Positions 1 to 10,970 of a stretch of DNA of 46,825 nt are shown one piece after another (within the stretch, counting starts at the first letter, position 1; each line of letters begins with the position of its first letter). The notes below the pieces were generated by a model. It made no database searches. It was not told the origin of the DNA and saw only the letters and a program-made list of their open reading frames with translations. Source of the DNA: Rhizaria sp. SCN 62-66 (Eukaryota; Rhizaria, unplaced); the NCBI GenBank assembly GCA_001724265.1, contig MEDY01000234.1:1-46825 (forward strand), read 5' to 3'. Made by a program: the position numbers and the translations under genes.

Positions 1-37
1 GTCCGGCCCCACCATCGTCCACCGCAAGTGCTTCTAA
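1..37 (+). CDS. Actin, C-terminal end (partial)
   Basis: The window opens inside an exon whose last eleven codons read SGPTIVHRKCF followed by TAA at 35-37. This is the near-invariant C-terminus of actin, including the penultimate Cys and the final Phe. Only the last base of the preceding codon and these codons are present. Actin is the cytoskeletal filament ATPase; nothing about its regulation can be seen here. An actin-related protein is less likely because the HRKCF ending is typical of conventional actin. The gene ends in TAA. Confidence 0.87.
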   Translation, partial: SGPTIVHRKCF

Positions 38-487
38 GCACTTTTCGGTCACGCGCGATGAAGCCAGCTCTGACTGCTGCTGCTCTTTTGTTCTGTTCTT
101 TCCATTTTGTTCCACTCCGCTGGCGGTTAACGGCTCGTGAGGCTGGCCCCGGCTTGTAAAGATTTTTTTTCGCACAAAACTCAATACAAATGTTGCCCTT
201 CAACTCTAGCTACAGTCGATTTAAGTTCACAATTGGCTTATTATACTGACTGTGACACGTTAGTTTGTCTTAGTCAGTCCTGAAATATGAAGATATTCTA
301 GCGTGCCAATCCGCGCTGAAGGAGGGAGAAAGCTGCGGTAGATTCTCTCAAAACACGGGGTTGCACTGTTAAACTTGAGTTTCTGGTGTAGTTATTTTGT
401 TCTCGTATAGAATACGAAATATAAAACTCTGAATAATTGATTTTATAAGACAGGACGGTCGTTTGAGTCTTTTTGGAGGGTGGAAAT
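38..487. other. Intergenic, AT-rich
   Basis: This stretch lies between the actin stop and the next gene on the same strand. It holds the actin 3' UTR and presumably the promoter and 5' UTR of the membrane-protein gene starting at 488. I see no coding signature, RNA gene or clear repeat. Confidence 0.5.
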
Positions 488-1673
488 ATGAGCCACCTCA
501 GTCTGGCGAGCATGCTGCTCTTCGTTGCCGTGCATCTCACGACAGCAACAGAGGTCAATAGGATCTCTGCTGCAGTGGCTCCGTCTTTAAGCAAAGCACC
601 GTCTTTGTCTTTCGCCAGTCAAGGGGCCGTGCTTCGCGCTGAGCGGTCTGTTTCAGTAACTCTTCACCCGTCTTCCTTGGACACAAGCAAACGCGCAAGC
701 GCTCTTAGTTCCGTTCGCGACGCTAATGGCGATGGTTAGAAGGACGATGGGAGCGACGACGATGCCAGTGGTGGCGGTGGAGGCATTGACTCGACGCTTT
801 TGGCCGTTGGCATTGTTGTTATCGTCCTGATTGGCGCCATCGGCGCTTTTATTGCCCGTCGGCTATGCACTGTGGGCGACGGCCGTGAGCCTGAGCAACC
901 AGTCTTGGTACGTAAATACTATGCTCGCGTCTAATGTTGAGTTTAATGCCCGCGTAGTATACCCACCCGCTGATAATCGATTACGTCACTTGGGTTGTTG
1001 TTGTTTTTTTCATTTCCTTCTTGCTCGTATTCTATGCGTCCATATCTTGCCATTTGTACTAAAATAGGAGGCGCTGCCCGCGGTCGACGACGAGCCCGCC
1101 TACGACCGTGACGTCGAGCTCGCCATCTCCGGCGCTCGCTCTGCATCCGCATCCGCATCTGCAGCATCTGGCGGCGGCGGTGCTGTGGAGGCCGCGACGC
1201 ACGTCTCACGGTCCAGCTCGTCGTCCTCGCCGTCACCGACACCGCGTGGCATGCGACTCGCGACCGCCACTGTGACTCGCAGCGCTCTCGGCAGCACTAT
1301 CAGCAGCAACAAGAACAGCAGCCGCGGTAGCGGCGGGCATGGTAGCGCGTCGACTGAACCCATATTCGCGTCTTCTCCCGCAGACGCTGACGCTGACGCA
1401 GACTCTGCAGAGGTAGACGACGATGAAGGAGATGAGGAGGAGGGTGATTTGGGCGCGCCGATGCGCCGCGCGCCCGCGCTGTACAACAGCGCACCGCCGC
1501 GGCGCACGCACGCCAACGCCAACGCGCACACTGCACTCGAGGCTGTGGCGCGAATCGAAGCCGAGACCGCGGCCGCAGCGCAGCAAAGTGCAGTGCAGCA
1601 GCGCGCGCAGACGCCGCAGACGCAGACGCAGTTTGCGCGCACGGTCAGTGGAGAGGCGGGGGCTGTGCAGTGA
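488..1673 (+). CDS. Single-pass (type I) membrane protein with in-frame TAG, function unknown
   Basis: Exons are 488-907 and 1068-1673, joined in phase 0 across a 160-base intron with donor GTACGT and acceptor AATAG. The 341-residue product starts at ATG 488 with a hydrophobic signal peptide (about residues 1-22). A short Ser-rich ectodomain follows, then an acidic Asp/Gly linker. A clear transmembrane helix (about 103-123, VGIVVIVLIGAIGAF) is stopped by RR, and an Ala/Ser/Glu-rich cytoplasmic tail ends at TGA 1671-1673. An in-frame TAG (737-739, codon 84) sits in the acidic linker, D-G-TAG-K-D-D. Signal peptide and membrane helix lie on opposite sides of it, so the protein only makes sense if TAG is decoded. 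I do not recognise a family. Confidence 0.72.
737..739 (+). other. In-frame TAG read as sense (codon 84 of the membrane protein)
   Basis: The frame is open before and after this TAG with the same hydrophilic Asp/Gly composition. The transmembrane helix required by the protein's layout lies 19 codons downstream. Surrounding residues suit Gln or Glu. Confidence 0.75.
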
Positions 1674-2144
1674 GCGCAGAACGCAGCCTTAACACGCACA
1701 CTCACGCATATGCTTGTGTGTTGTTGTGAAAGTTTCTGTTTCTGTGCCGTTTGTTCAGGTCAATGCTGCATTGTCTTTCATGTTGGTTTGAATTATCTTT
1801 GCTTTTGTTTCCGCTGCGAATACGCGTGCGCTTTGACTCTGTGTGATTACAATTTGATTGTTGATCTGTCTCAGTCATAGCAACGCAGGCCAGTGTCTTT
1901 CCCGTCAGTAAGTTATCTCGGGGTATACTTAGAAGCCATCAACACTCATACACAACTTGTTGTATTGAAAACAATGGGATTCATAATAGTAAAAGTACAT
2001 TGTGTATTCTTGCACATGGCCCTCGGTTCCATGAACAATTTATGTAAACAAGGAATTGTAGCTTGATCGATATCAGCACAATCCGCCATACATTTAAGCT
2101 GATGTCACACGTTGGTAACATCATATGAAGACAGTGTGTGACAC
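1674..2144. other. Intergenic between convergent genes
   Basis: AT-rich sequence between the membrane-protein gene (+) and the SPOUT1-like gene (-). It should hold both 3' UTRs. I see nothing else in it. Confidence 0.5.
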
Positions 2145-4440
2145 TCACACGCGGATGCCGATACTGAATTTGCGCTCAATATCGGCCACTGCGAGCGCAA
2201 GTACGTCGCCCATCGACAGGCTCTCGAACGGCACCTATGATGATGCAAAGCGAGTAGGTACAAAGAAGAATAAAACAGATTAAAATACAAAAGAGGATGG
2301 TGGTGAGGATTAGCAATGAGCAATTAACATAGTGTGACGAAAACGTATTATACAGTGCTCTGTTAATATAATGTGATGTGATCAATGATCGATTCAGAGT
2401 GCGCGTGTCTCGTGAGATGTCGTGTTGATGCGTGTGCGTACCGATGTGGTTTTGAGTACGACTGCACCGTGGAGCGGCACGCCGACCGCGGCCGCCACGA
2501 TCACCGCCGCGGCGCCCGCGCCCAGCGCCACCGCCACAGGCGCCGCAGCAGGCACCGCCGCAGACGAGGCAGGTGCAGAGGGCGCAGAGGTGAGGTCGGC
2601 CAGAGAGCGGACGTATCCGGGCAGACGGGCAGTCGCGGAGGACGCGGCCTCGGTCTCGGGCACGCCCCAGCGGCGCAGCGCGGCGGCCACCGCAGCGGCC
2701 GCGGCTTCCTTACTTATCGGCGCAGAGGCAGCGTCACTCGCAGTGGGATGGCTACTATGGAGAGGCGGGGGCGGGAGGACGAGGAGCAGGCGCGCAAAGC
2801 CCGGCATCACACGGGTCGGCACTGCAGGCGGCGGCAGGAACACGGGCACAGCAGCAGCAGCAACCGCAGCAGCCTGGGTGGCGGTGGCGTCCTTCTTGTC
2901 CTTGCTCTTTGTTGACTTGCTCTTGGCGTCAGCGGCGGGCGCGGAGGCTGGGCCGGCCGCTGGGCGGTATGAAGCGCCCGAGGCCGTGATGGTCAGTGCG
3001 GCGGCTTCGGCGTGGGTAACCGTAAGCACGGCGTCAAAAGCGCTGCCGTCGATGCTGCTTGGCGCGCGCAACGCGTCACTGCGCAAAGAAAAGCATCGCA
3101 ACGGAAAGCACAGCAAGAATTATAGGAACGCGAAGCAGTGATAAGAGAGATAAGACAAAGATTGGCGTGTTTGTTGCACAACTTCAGCAAAAAAAACATC
3201 TAATTAGTTATATAACATAAATCACATACTTTCGTATCGGAAGATATCAATTATATCACGTATATATCGATAAACGTGTGATATGACGTACGCGAGCGAG
3301 TCGGCGGCCTGGACCAGGAAGCCCCAGCGAGGTCCGCCCGCGGCAGGAGGGGCACCGGGCGCCACAGGCTCCGCGCCCGTCTCCCCGTGCACGCACGCCA
3401 CCCCGCCGCGCGCACCGCCTTTGCTGTGGCGAGACGCGGCGGCGGCGACGGGAGCGACCGTGGGCAGCGGGCGCGGGAGGCGGAGGGTGACGCGCGTGCG
3501 GGGCGGGATGGCGTGCGCGACGGGCAGCACACAGGTCCCGGGGCCCAGCTGCACGCGGCACGACAACGCCGCCTCGGACGCGGGCAGCGGACGCGCCACC
3601 ACCACGCCCTCGACGAACTAAGAACGCACAACGAGGCAGCAGAAATAACAAACACGCAGTGAGACAGGGGTATTGAAGAGATTAACTTTAGTAGAACAAC
3701 ATGAGCGAATCTCACAGACATAAAAACCGCAAAATACACATGAAAGATAAAGTTATAAATAAAGGACGAGATATAAAGTTATAAATCTCTTTGTGAGAGA
3801 AGATAAGGCATACCTGGACGTTGCCGACAGTGACGAGGGCGTGGTGCGGGGCCGGCAGTGGAGGCAACAGCCCTACGTGGCGGAAATCGTCGTGAAACGG
3901 CAGCAGCGCGCGCCGCAGTGCCGGGGGCGTCTCGAGGTACTCCATCAGCCGCGCCAGCCGCACGTGCGGCGCGTCGCTGTTCTCCCTCGCAGCGTTCGCG
4001 CCAGTACTAGCGCTAACACTGTTGTAGGTGCAGTCTGCAGGGTAGACGATGAGTTCGTCGATGGCGTTGACGATGCACATGCGCGCAAGCTCGTACGCGT
4101 AGAACGTCTGCATGCGCGGGCAGCGGAGCCGCGCGAAGGCGTCCGCGCTGAGCGCGACGGTGAAGGTGAACGCGCGCGGACGCCAGCCGGAGGGGCGCGG
4201 CGGCCAGAGCAGCGCCGTATGAGTTGCGCAACCCTGTGCGCAGGGCAACAGGTGCGACGGCGCGGGGGGAGACGCGCGCGCGCGCTGCCGAGTGCCAGCG
4301 TTGGAGTCGGAGTCGGAGTCGGAAGAGTTAGAGCTGGAGTCCGAGGACGAGGACGAGGACGAGCCTGAGTACTTTGACGATGCTGCGGCGGCGCGAGCGG
4401 CTGCGCGCGGATCCTCGACGCGGGAGCGCTTAGGAGGCAT
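2145..4440 (-). CDS. SPOUT1/C9orf114-like SPOUT-domain RNA methyltransferase
   Basis: There are four exons: 4440-3814, 3617-3292, 3078-2442 and 2234-2145. All phases are compatible, donors are GTATGC, GTACGT and GTACGC, and the product is 559 residues ending in TGA. The N-terminus has a basic MPPKRSR and an acidic-serine tract. Family landmarks then follow in order: a segment around FYAYELARMCIVNAIDELIVYP, LARLMEYLETPPALRRALLP, the Pro-His-His segment LPAPHH, FVEGVVV and PRWGFLVQAADSL. These match the SPOUT1 family of trefoil-knot methyltransferases, known in animals for RNA modification and centrosome/kinetochore association. The C-terminal knot is divergent: the Gly-Gly after the hydrophobic strand and the family's QGSRTIRTEEA-type loop are not recognisable. 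An Ala-rich insertion occupies exon 3. The family call is firm; activity is uncertain. Confidence 0.8.
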
Positions 4441-4745
4441 TTTTGCGCGTTAAAAGTTTTAGTTAAAAAAACCTGCTAGATGTATGTTTCGCAAAAGCGG
4501 TGTGCGGTTGATGTTGACGGAAGATGTGGTGCAGCAGCAATGCAAAATGGACTATCATGTCAAGCACTGGGTCAGCCACCAATGAAGTAGCACTGGCTGA
4601 GCGATCATTGAAACAAGTGCTGTTGGACTCTAATATCCATTCTTTGCTTTGCTTTCTTGTGCATACTATTATAGCGTATTTGCCTTTTTATATCTTTTCT
4701 CTTACCACTGCTTTACCGCTTGTCTATCTTCTCTTAGCTCGAGTC
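4441..4745. promoter_or_regulatory. Divergent promoter region, SPOUT1-like / thioesterase
   Basis: About 305 bases separate the SPOUT1-like start codon (4440, -) from the proposed thioesterase start (4746, +). The right half is pyrimidine-rich. No TATA box or named motif can be defended, so the promoter role is inferred from the head-to-head arrangement. An upstream thioesterase exon could also lie here. Confidence 0.4.
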
Positions 4746-7700
4746 ATGTCTGCTCCTTCGCAGACTCTACCAATGGTCCGTCCTCCTTTGCCGGGTATTC
4801 GCTCTCTCACCCTCGCTCTTTTTCCTTCCACAACTTCACTCACCCTTACTATCTTTGCTGCTGTTTCCTCTTCGCCCTTACCCCGCCCTTCGCCGCGCCT
4901 GTTGCCCCGCGCCGCAGACAATCGAGGAGACGGAGGTCTAGATGGTGCAGCTGCTCGACAGCTCCATGACAGACGAGTTCAGCGAGCTCACGCCCGGACA
5001 GCTCCTCAAGTGGATGGACGGCTGCGCGTGCATGTCCGCCGAAAAGTACGCCATCTTCTCTTAACTTTCGCTCACTTAACTCCTCTCATCTGTCTCTGTA
5101 TCCGACGCACACGTGCTTATCCCCCTCTCCTCTCCGACTATTCATATCTTCTCCCTCCCTCCTCCCTCCGCCCATGCCCACCCACCCTGTTCCCGCCGCC
5201 CTTGCGCCCCGCAGGTTTGCGATGCGGTCTTGCGTGACGGCCGCGATGGACGACGTCTCGTTCCTGGCGCTGCCGCGCGTGGGCGAAGTCGTCCAAGTCA
5301 AGGCCCAGGTCAACCGCGCATTCGGTACTTCCATGGAAGTCGGCTGTGTCGCGCTGGTTGAGGACCTCTACTCGGGCCGCGTGCGCCGCCTCTGCTCCGC
5401 CTACTTTACCTTTGTCGCGCTCGATGCCTCAGGCGCCAAGGTTCGTCTCCCGCGCCTCGGCGTGGCCCCGCCCCAGCCCCTGCGCGGCCCCACCGGTACT
5501 CCGCTACTGCAGCCCGGCCAGTCCCCGTCGACGACGTCGCTGCAGAGCGGACAGCTGTCGTCGCGCCCCGCCACGCCACCACCGGCGATCCCGCTCCCCG
5601 CCGCCGCCGCCGCCGCCGCGCGCGCGCTCGGGGACAGCGGCGGCCCCAACGCCACTGTAACATCCGCATCTCCATCCGCATCAGCGTCCGCGGCTGCATC
5701 TGCTGCCACCACGACTGCCGGGCCGGCGCTAGCGACCACGATGGCCTGCCCCGCGCCGCGCGCGCTGCGACTGCCGCTGACAACCGGCGACGCCGCCGCC
5801 GTCGCTGCTGAGGCCGCTGCGTCATCCGCCGCCGATCTATCCACCGCGGACAATGGGGACGTTAGTAGCGGCGCCGGGGCCAGTACGAGCCCGAGCGCGC
5901 CTGACCTGACTCTGGCGGCGCTGCCGCCGCTGCCGCTGACGCTGCCGCTGCCGCTAGATCTCGGCCTAGACGGTCCGGACGGCGGGCTGGACCGCGGTCT
6001 GGACCGCAGCCTGGACCGGGGAAACTATGATGTGGCGGCGGCGCCTGTGGGGCTGGCCGCGGCCCCGCTGTCGCCGTTGCCGCCGCGGCCGCGCACGCCG
6101 CTGCCCCGCGACCGTAAGCCCGACCGCGACATGCGCAACCGTGACCGTGGGCGTGGTGGCAGAGGCAGAGGCAGAGGCGGTGAAAGAGACGGCGGCGCCA
6201 ACGAGACCGAGGCGGAGACCGAGACAGAGGCGGAGACAGAGGCGGAAACTGTGGACACCGACGCGAGCAGCGCACCCGGCGAGCTGATCAGGCACGTCAG
6301 TCTGTCGTCGCTACCAAACTCACCCTCGGCCTCGGTCTCCGTCTTTGCCGCCAGATCGTCTCGCGTCGGCATGCAACAACAACAACAACAACAACAGCAA
6401 CAGCCTCAGCAACAGTCTCAGTCGCAGTCGCTGCAGCCGTTGCAGCAGCTACAGCAGCCGTTACAGCAGTCTCAGTCGCAGTCGCATTCACAGCATTCAC
6501 AGCAGCCGCAGCAGCCGCAGCAGTCTCAGCAGCAGCCGCGCGCGCTGTCGGCGGCTGGCTTTGTGACTGCGAACGTGCTCTCCTCAGCCTCTGCGACATC
6601 TGCGGCCCCCGTGCTTGCCTCCGCCTCCGCGCCCGCCGCAACAAACACAACCACAAACACCACGACAGTCACCCCGACGAACGCGCCAGACGACGCGGCG
6701 ACGACGCTTGTCAAGGCGAAGACAGTGCCGGCAGCAGCGACCGCTCCAGCACTGGCAGCAGCACCGGCGATGGCAGCAGCACCGGCGATGGCAGCAGCAC
6801 CGGCGGTGGCAGTAGTGGCGACGTCGCTGTCGACGTCGCCGACGGCCGCGGCGGCGTCTGCGTCCATGTCCGATCCCGACACGCCTCTCATGACCTCCGC
6901 CTCCGCCGCCAACAAGACCGGTAATTATACAGGCAATGCAGGCACCGGGACCGCGGCTGCCTCCGCGTCGCGGGGCCCCGTGGCGGCGGCCGTGGCGGCG
7001 GCAGCGCTGGCGACGGCGGCGGACCGCGCGATCACGAACCAGCGGCGCTGGGACGAGGCTCTGGAGCGACGGAACCTGCGTCTGCTGCGGCGGCAGATCA
7101 TCGCCGAGACCGAGCACAAACTTAAAGCGTCGCGCGCGATGGAGACCATCCAGGCGCGGTCACTGCGGGCGTACCAGGACGCGCTGCAGGCGCTGGCCGA
7201 GAGCGGCGAGGGCGGCGCCGCGGAGGCCGTGGCCGCGGTCGCCGCCGCGGTCGCCGCGGGGGAGAGAGACGCTGCCGCGGCCCCGGACTCGGCGGTGACC
7301 GCCGGAGAGGAGGAACGCATGCCCAGCCTCAGCAACAGCAGCACCAGCGGCAGCGGCGGCGCAGCGACGGGCGCTGCGACGGCCGCTGGGTCGTCAGCGT
7401 CGGCCAGTGTGGCGGCGGCGGCGAGTGTGTCATCGATGCTGGGGAGCCCCGTCTCCGGCGGCGCGCGGCTGGGCCCCGCTGCGGCGCGCGCGGGGGCGAC
7501 AATGCCCGTGGCGGTGGCGGACGAGAGCGGCGCGGGAGTTGTGCTGACGCATCACACGCCGCGGTTTGCGGGCGACTGCTGCTGCCTCGACACGCAGCTG
7601 GTCCTGCCGGTGCACGCCAACCACATGCAGACGTGTTTCGGCGGGCAGACGATGGCGTGGATCGGTGCCGCGTGCACCATCGCCGCCGTGCGCTTCGCGC

Positions 7701-9256
7701 GCACGCAGCTCACTGTGCAGCACATCGACGACATCCACTTCTTCTGCCCCATCCGCGTCGGCGACCGCGTGGTGGTCAAGGCGCAGGTCACGCGCTCGTT
7801 CGCGGCCGCCGTGGAGGTCGGGTGCCGGCTGGAGCGCGAGTCGCTCGACGGGCTCCGCGTGCACGCGCTGTCAGCGTACATGATGTTCCGCACGCGCTCC
7901 GCCGCGCCGCTGCGCTGCGAGCTCATGCCCGTCACGGGCGACGAGACGCGCCGCTGGGCGCAGGCCATGGGCCGGCTGCGGCTGCGGCTCGAGCGCAAGG
8001 CGATCCACGCGCCTGACCGCGGCGCCGGCGGCGGCGTGCCTCAGTGGACCCCGGCGACGCGGCTCGAACTCGTGTACTCGAACATCAAGCTTCTGCTGTC
8101 GGCCAACGCCACGGCGACGACGTCCGGCGCCGCGCTGATGTGGGAGCGCGTTCCCGCGCCGCCCTGCCCCGCGCCCACGCCCGCAGCGACCGCAGCAGAC
8201 ACTGCCGCGACAGGAACTGAGAAGACTCAGGCCACGGCGGCTGCGGCGGCTGCTGCGGCGGCGCTGGAGGCGGCGATTGTGGCGGCGACGGAGCCGCGGC
8301 TTTACTTCCGCGCGGCCAACAAGGCCGCCGGGCAGGGCGCGTGTCTGCGCGTGGTCACCCTCGTCCCCTGTGCAGCGCGGCGCCTGTATACGCTGCTGCT
8401 CGACCTGCGCCGGCGCCCGCAGTGGGACGCGGCGTCCGAGGTGACCGAGACGGTGATGCCCGTGGACGCCGCCAACGACATCTGCCGCTTCCGCACGCGC
8501 GCGCCGCCCGGACCAGGGCCTACGGCGCCGCAAGACTACATCCTGCTCCGCTCCTGGCGCGCGATGGCCGCCGCCGCGCCGCCGCCGCAACAGCAGCCCA
8601 CCGGCTCCACTGGCGCCAACGCCAACATCGCTGGTAGCAGTGGCAGTGCGCCACAGCAGCAGCAGCAACCTGCGCAGTATGTGATTTCGTCGCGGTCGAT
8701 CGCGGTGGCCGAGTTCCCCCCGACTCCGCCGTACGAACGCGCCGACGTTCAGGCCTCGGGGTTCATCATCCGCCCGCTCCGCGCGCCCGCGTCGGTCCGC
8801 GCCCACTTCCCCCCCGTCACCGCACCCACTGCGCCTACTGACGTCGCCGCCACCGCCGCTACGGCTGCTGTGGCTGCGGTTGCGGGGGAGTGGAGCGAGC
8901 TGACGTACGTGCTGCAGATGGGGCGCCTCGCCATGGCAGTGGGCTTGGGCGACGTCGTCGGAGACTCGCATGTCGTGCGGCTGTCGTTCAGGAGACTCGT
9001 CGCAGGCGTCCGCCACGGCTTCCCGCCGCTGCCAGACGCCGCCAGCCACAACGGCAGCAGCAGCAAGGGCGACAGCAACAATGGCGCTGGCACTGCTAGT
9101 GCTGGCACTCCTAGCGTTAGTGCGGGCACTCCTAGCGCGAGTGCGGGCGCGAGCGCGAGTGCGGGTGTTAGACCTGAGGTAGAGCAGATGGAGAGTGAGA
9201 CCGTCGATAAAGCATCTGCTTTTGCGACTGCGGTGGCAGCATCGCCGGATAATTAA
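4746..9256 (+). CDS. Acyl-CoA thioesterase, double hotdog plus START (ACOT11/ACOT12-like)
   Basis: Proposed exons are 4746-4775, 4918-5045 and 5215-9256, giving 1,399 residues ending in TAA. The tiny first exon is uncertain (donor GTCCGT); ATG 4942 is an alternative start. Hotdog 1 (about residues 15-125) contains GQLLKWMDGCACMSAEK and VTAAMDDVSF. Hotdog 2 (about 834-948) contains HANHMQTCFGGQTMAWI. A START lipid-binding domain (about 1081-1318) contains RRRPQWD and SRSIAVAEFPPTPPY. This order matches animal ACOT11/12, which hydrolyse acyl-CoA and sense lipid through START. Here about 700 residues of Ala/Ser/Gln low complexity, including a long Gln tract, separate the two hotdogs. An in-frame TAG (4939) falls in exon 2, in T-E-V-TAG-M-V-Q, next to the first hotdog strand. 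Confidence 0.85.
4939..4941 (+). other. In-frame TAG near start of hotdog 1
   Basis: TAG follows ACA ATC GAG GAG ACG GAG GTC in the hotdog frame, after a good acceptor (CGCCGCAG, ending 4917). From memory, animal ACOT11 has Gln at the equivalent place. The alternative is that GTCTAG is itself the splice acceptor, or that translation starts at ATG 4942, so this case is weaker. Confidence 0.5.
6372..6540 (+). repeat. Gln-coding CAA/CAG tract in the thioesterase gene
   Basis: A run of CAA, then CAG, interspersed with TCT/TCG codons, encodes a Gln/Ser-rich stretch in the linker between the two hotdog domains. Confidence 0.85.
6753..6806 (+). repeat. 18-base tandem repeat, three copies
   Basis: Three near-perfect head-to-tail copies of TGGCAGCAGCACCGGCGA, in frame, encode repeated MAAAPA-type hexapeptides within the thioesterase linker. 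Confidence 0.85.
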
Positions 9257-9571
9257 GCGCTGTGAGTGCCTGCCCCCGCGTCGTTACTATGAGTGTGACC
9301 ACTGTTCTGTGACCATATGGCGGTTTGGGGATGTGTGTTTTTTCTGATTGAAGTTTGATTTATTATTGTGTTTCATGTTCCTTTGTTGTTTTTATCCTTG
9401 TGTTCGCATGCGTGTTTTATTTTATAACAACATGCAACTTATCCTGTTTCTAGATTAACTTATGTATTTCGTGTGTTACTTTTACTTCTTCTATTGATTA
9501 AACAATTCACTGCTTGCCGCTGTACATACTCTGTGAATTTTAACTGCTAACTCACCCACGAGCCCACCCGC

Positions 9572-9598
9572 TACTGTTCGTACTGTTCGTACTGTTCG
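9572..9598 (+). repeat. 9-base tandem repeat, three copies
   Basis: TACTGTTCG is repeated three times without interruption. Confidence 0.9.
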
Positions 9599-9857
9599 TG
9601 TGACTGCTGCTGTGGCTGCTGCCGTGGAGGCCAAACTTGGAGTACTTTGCCTGAGAAGCCTCGTAGAGCCAAAGCGCTGTGTGAACGCTCACTCACCGAG
9701 AGCAGCATGTCTCTGTCTGCAAACAGAAAATGCATCGCCGCTGAGTCAAACAGCCCGCATATATCGCAGACAGCGCACGTCAGGGGGTGGGTGCGTTCTC
9801 CTCTCTGTAAGGCATCACTCCGTGGTGTCGAAGCTGTGGGCCACCGTGGGATAACGG

Positions 9858-9882
9858 TGAGATACAGTGAGATACAGTGAGA
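9858..9882 (+). repeat. 10-base tandem repeat (GATACAGTGA)
   Basis: Two full copies of GATACAGTGA with partial flanking copies, in the gap between convergent genes. Confidence 0.85.
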
Positions 9883-10464
9883 CCGTCCCTGTCGTTAAGG
9901 CTGTGAGACACTGGTCAGATGACGGCGATACACGGCGAGACACCGCGAAATGCTGTCCCCGGCAGTGCCCTCCACAAGCGAGGCGTCTGTCTGCGAGTGC
10001 GTGTTTGCGTCGTCCACTGTCCACTGTGCACTGTGCCCATTGTGTCATCGCTCCTTTACACTGTCTGTTGATTGCTGCAGGTTCAGCCACTTTGATCCAG
10101 TATGTTCGCAACAGTGAATATGGCAGAGTGTGAACAGTGGGCAGTGCGCATAATATGAGTAAAATTTTATGGAGCTTTGGTTTTTGTAGCGCTCTGATAT
10201 ACGGAGAGAATAAATAATGACTATTTGTATTCGTCTTCGTCTTGTGAAGCTCGCAAACTGGTCTGGGGCCTGTGGGGGGTGCCGTCTTACGGCGCATAGT
10301 TCAAAGAACGTGTCGAGAGCGGCAATGCCACGGAGGTCGCAGTGACGGCAGCGAGGGTATTCGGTCAATCTTAGAGGAGGCCGTATGCGAATTGCAACAG
10401 AGGCGGGAGCAGCAGTGGAAGTGAGGCTGGCCTAAGTGAACTGAAAGATCTGTCAATAAAGAGA

Positions 10465-10970
10465 TCACATCACGTCCGTCTTTACGGCCCGTACCGCCTG
10501 TGCAAAGAAAGTATGTAACGCAGAAAAGAAAACGGGATAGAAAACCAGTATTGAGGTGTCAGAATAGTAGGAAGCAAGCGAGGATAGAGAATGAGGTTGG
10601 AACTATACGAGCAGGATAAGAACGCTGGAGAGGTAGAAGAGAGACGTACCCGGGCAACGATGCCCTTGGGGCCAGGGCCGACGCAGAACTCGACCCGCTG
10701 GCCGGCGTAGAGCATCTGGTGCTCGTCGCCGACGATGGCGGAGAAGTGCACGAAGACGTCGGTGCCGTCGGTGCGCATGATGAAGCCCATGCCCTTGGCG
10801 GCGTCAAACCACTTCACCTCGCCACACTCGCGCGCGGTCGGCGCGCGGATAGCGGTAGAAAAGAAACACGCAAACAGGCCGTCGGGCTGCAAGGGTGGCG
10901 GCGCCATTGGAAGCGGAAGCCGCTTCAGGGCGCTCTTGGTGCGCGGCCCGAGAAAGAGACTCTGAAGCAT
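10465..10970 (-). CDS. Cold-shock domain protein (nucleic-acid binding)
   Basis: Exons are 10970-10650 and 10497-10465, joined in phase 0 across a 152-base intron with donor GTACGT and acceptor GCACAG. The product is 117 residues ending in TGA. The cold-shock domain fills the C-terminal half. It begins GEVKWFDAAKG, has RNP1-like KGMGFIM and RNP2-like VFVHFSAI, and ends near GPGPKGIVAR. Such domains bind single-stranded RNA or DNA as chaperones or translational regulators. The start at ATG 10970 is the first in-frame ATG I accept; the N-terminal 45 residues are not conserved and an ATG further upstream cannot be excluded. There is no partner domain such as a zinc knuckle or RGG region, so this is a minimal single-domain protein. 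Confidence 0.82.

Larger units (their letters stand above)
9257..10464. other. Gap between convergent genes, moderate GC, no gene assigned
   Basis: This is 1.2 kb between the thioesterase stop (+) and the cold-shock gene stop (-). The first 300 bases are T-rich 3' UTR-like sequence. The middle (about 9560-10110) is clearly richer in GC than other gaps and carries two short tandem repeats. It has only short frames without coding signature. A noncoding RNA is possible but not shown. Confidence 0.4.

Noticed and set aside
7871-9049. Long minus-strand open frame of about 390 codons opposite the thioesterase.
   Set aside because: It is an antisense shadow of GC-rich coding DNA; the opposite strand carries the hotdog and START domains. 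The same holds for many long antisense frames over the transporter and giant genes.
9600-9880. Two overlapping short plus-strand frames, one of them Cys-rich across the TACTGTTCG repeat.
   Set aside because: No start codon context, no domain, and frames end within 100 codons; kept only as an unassigned region.
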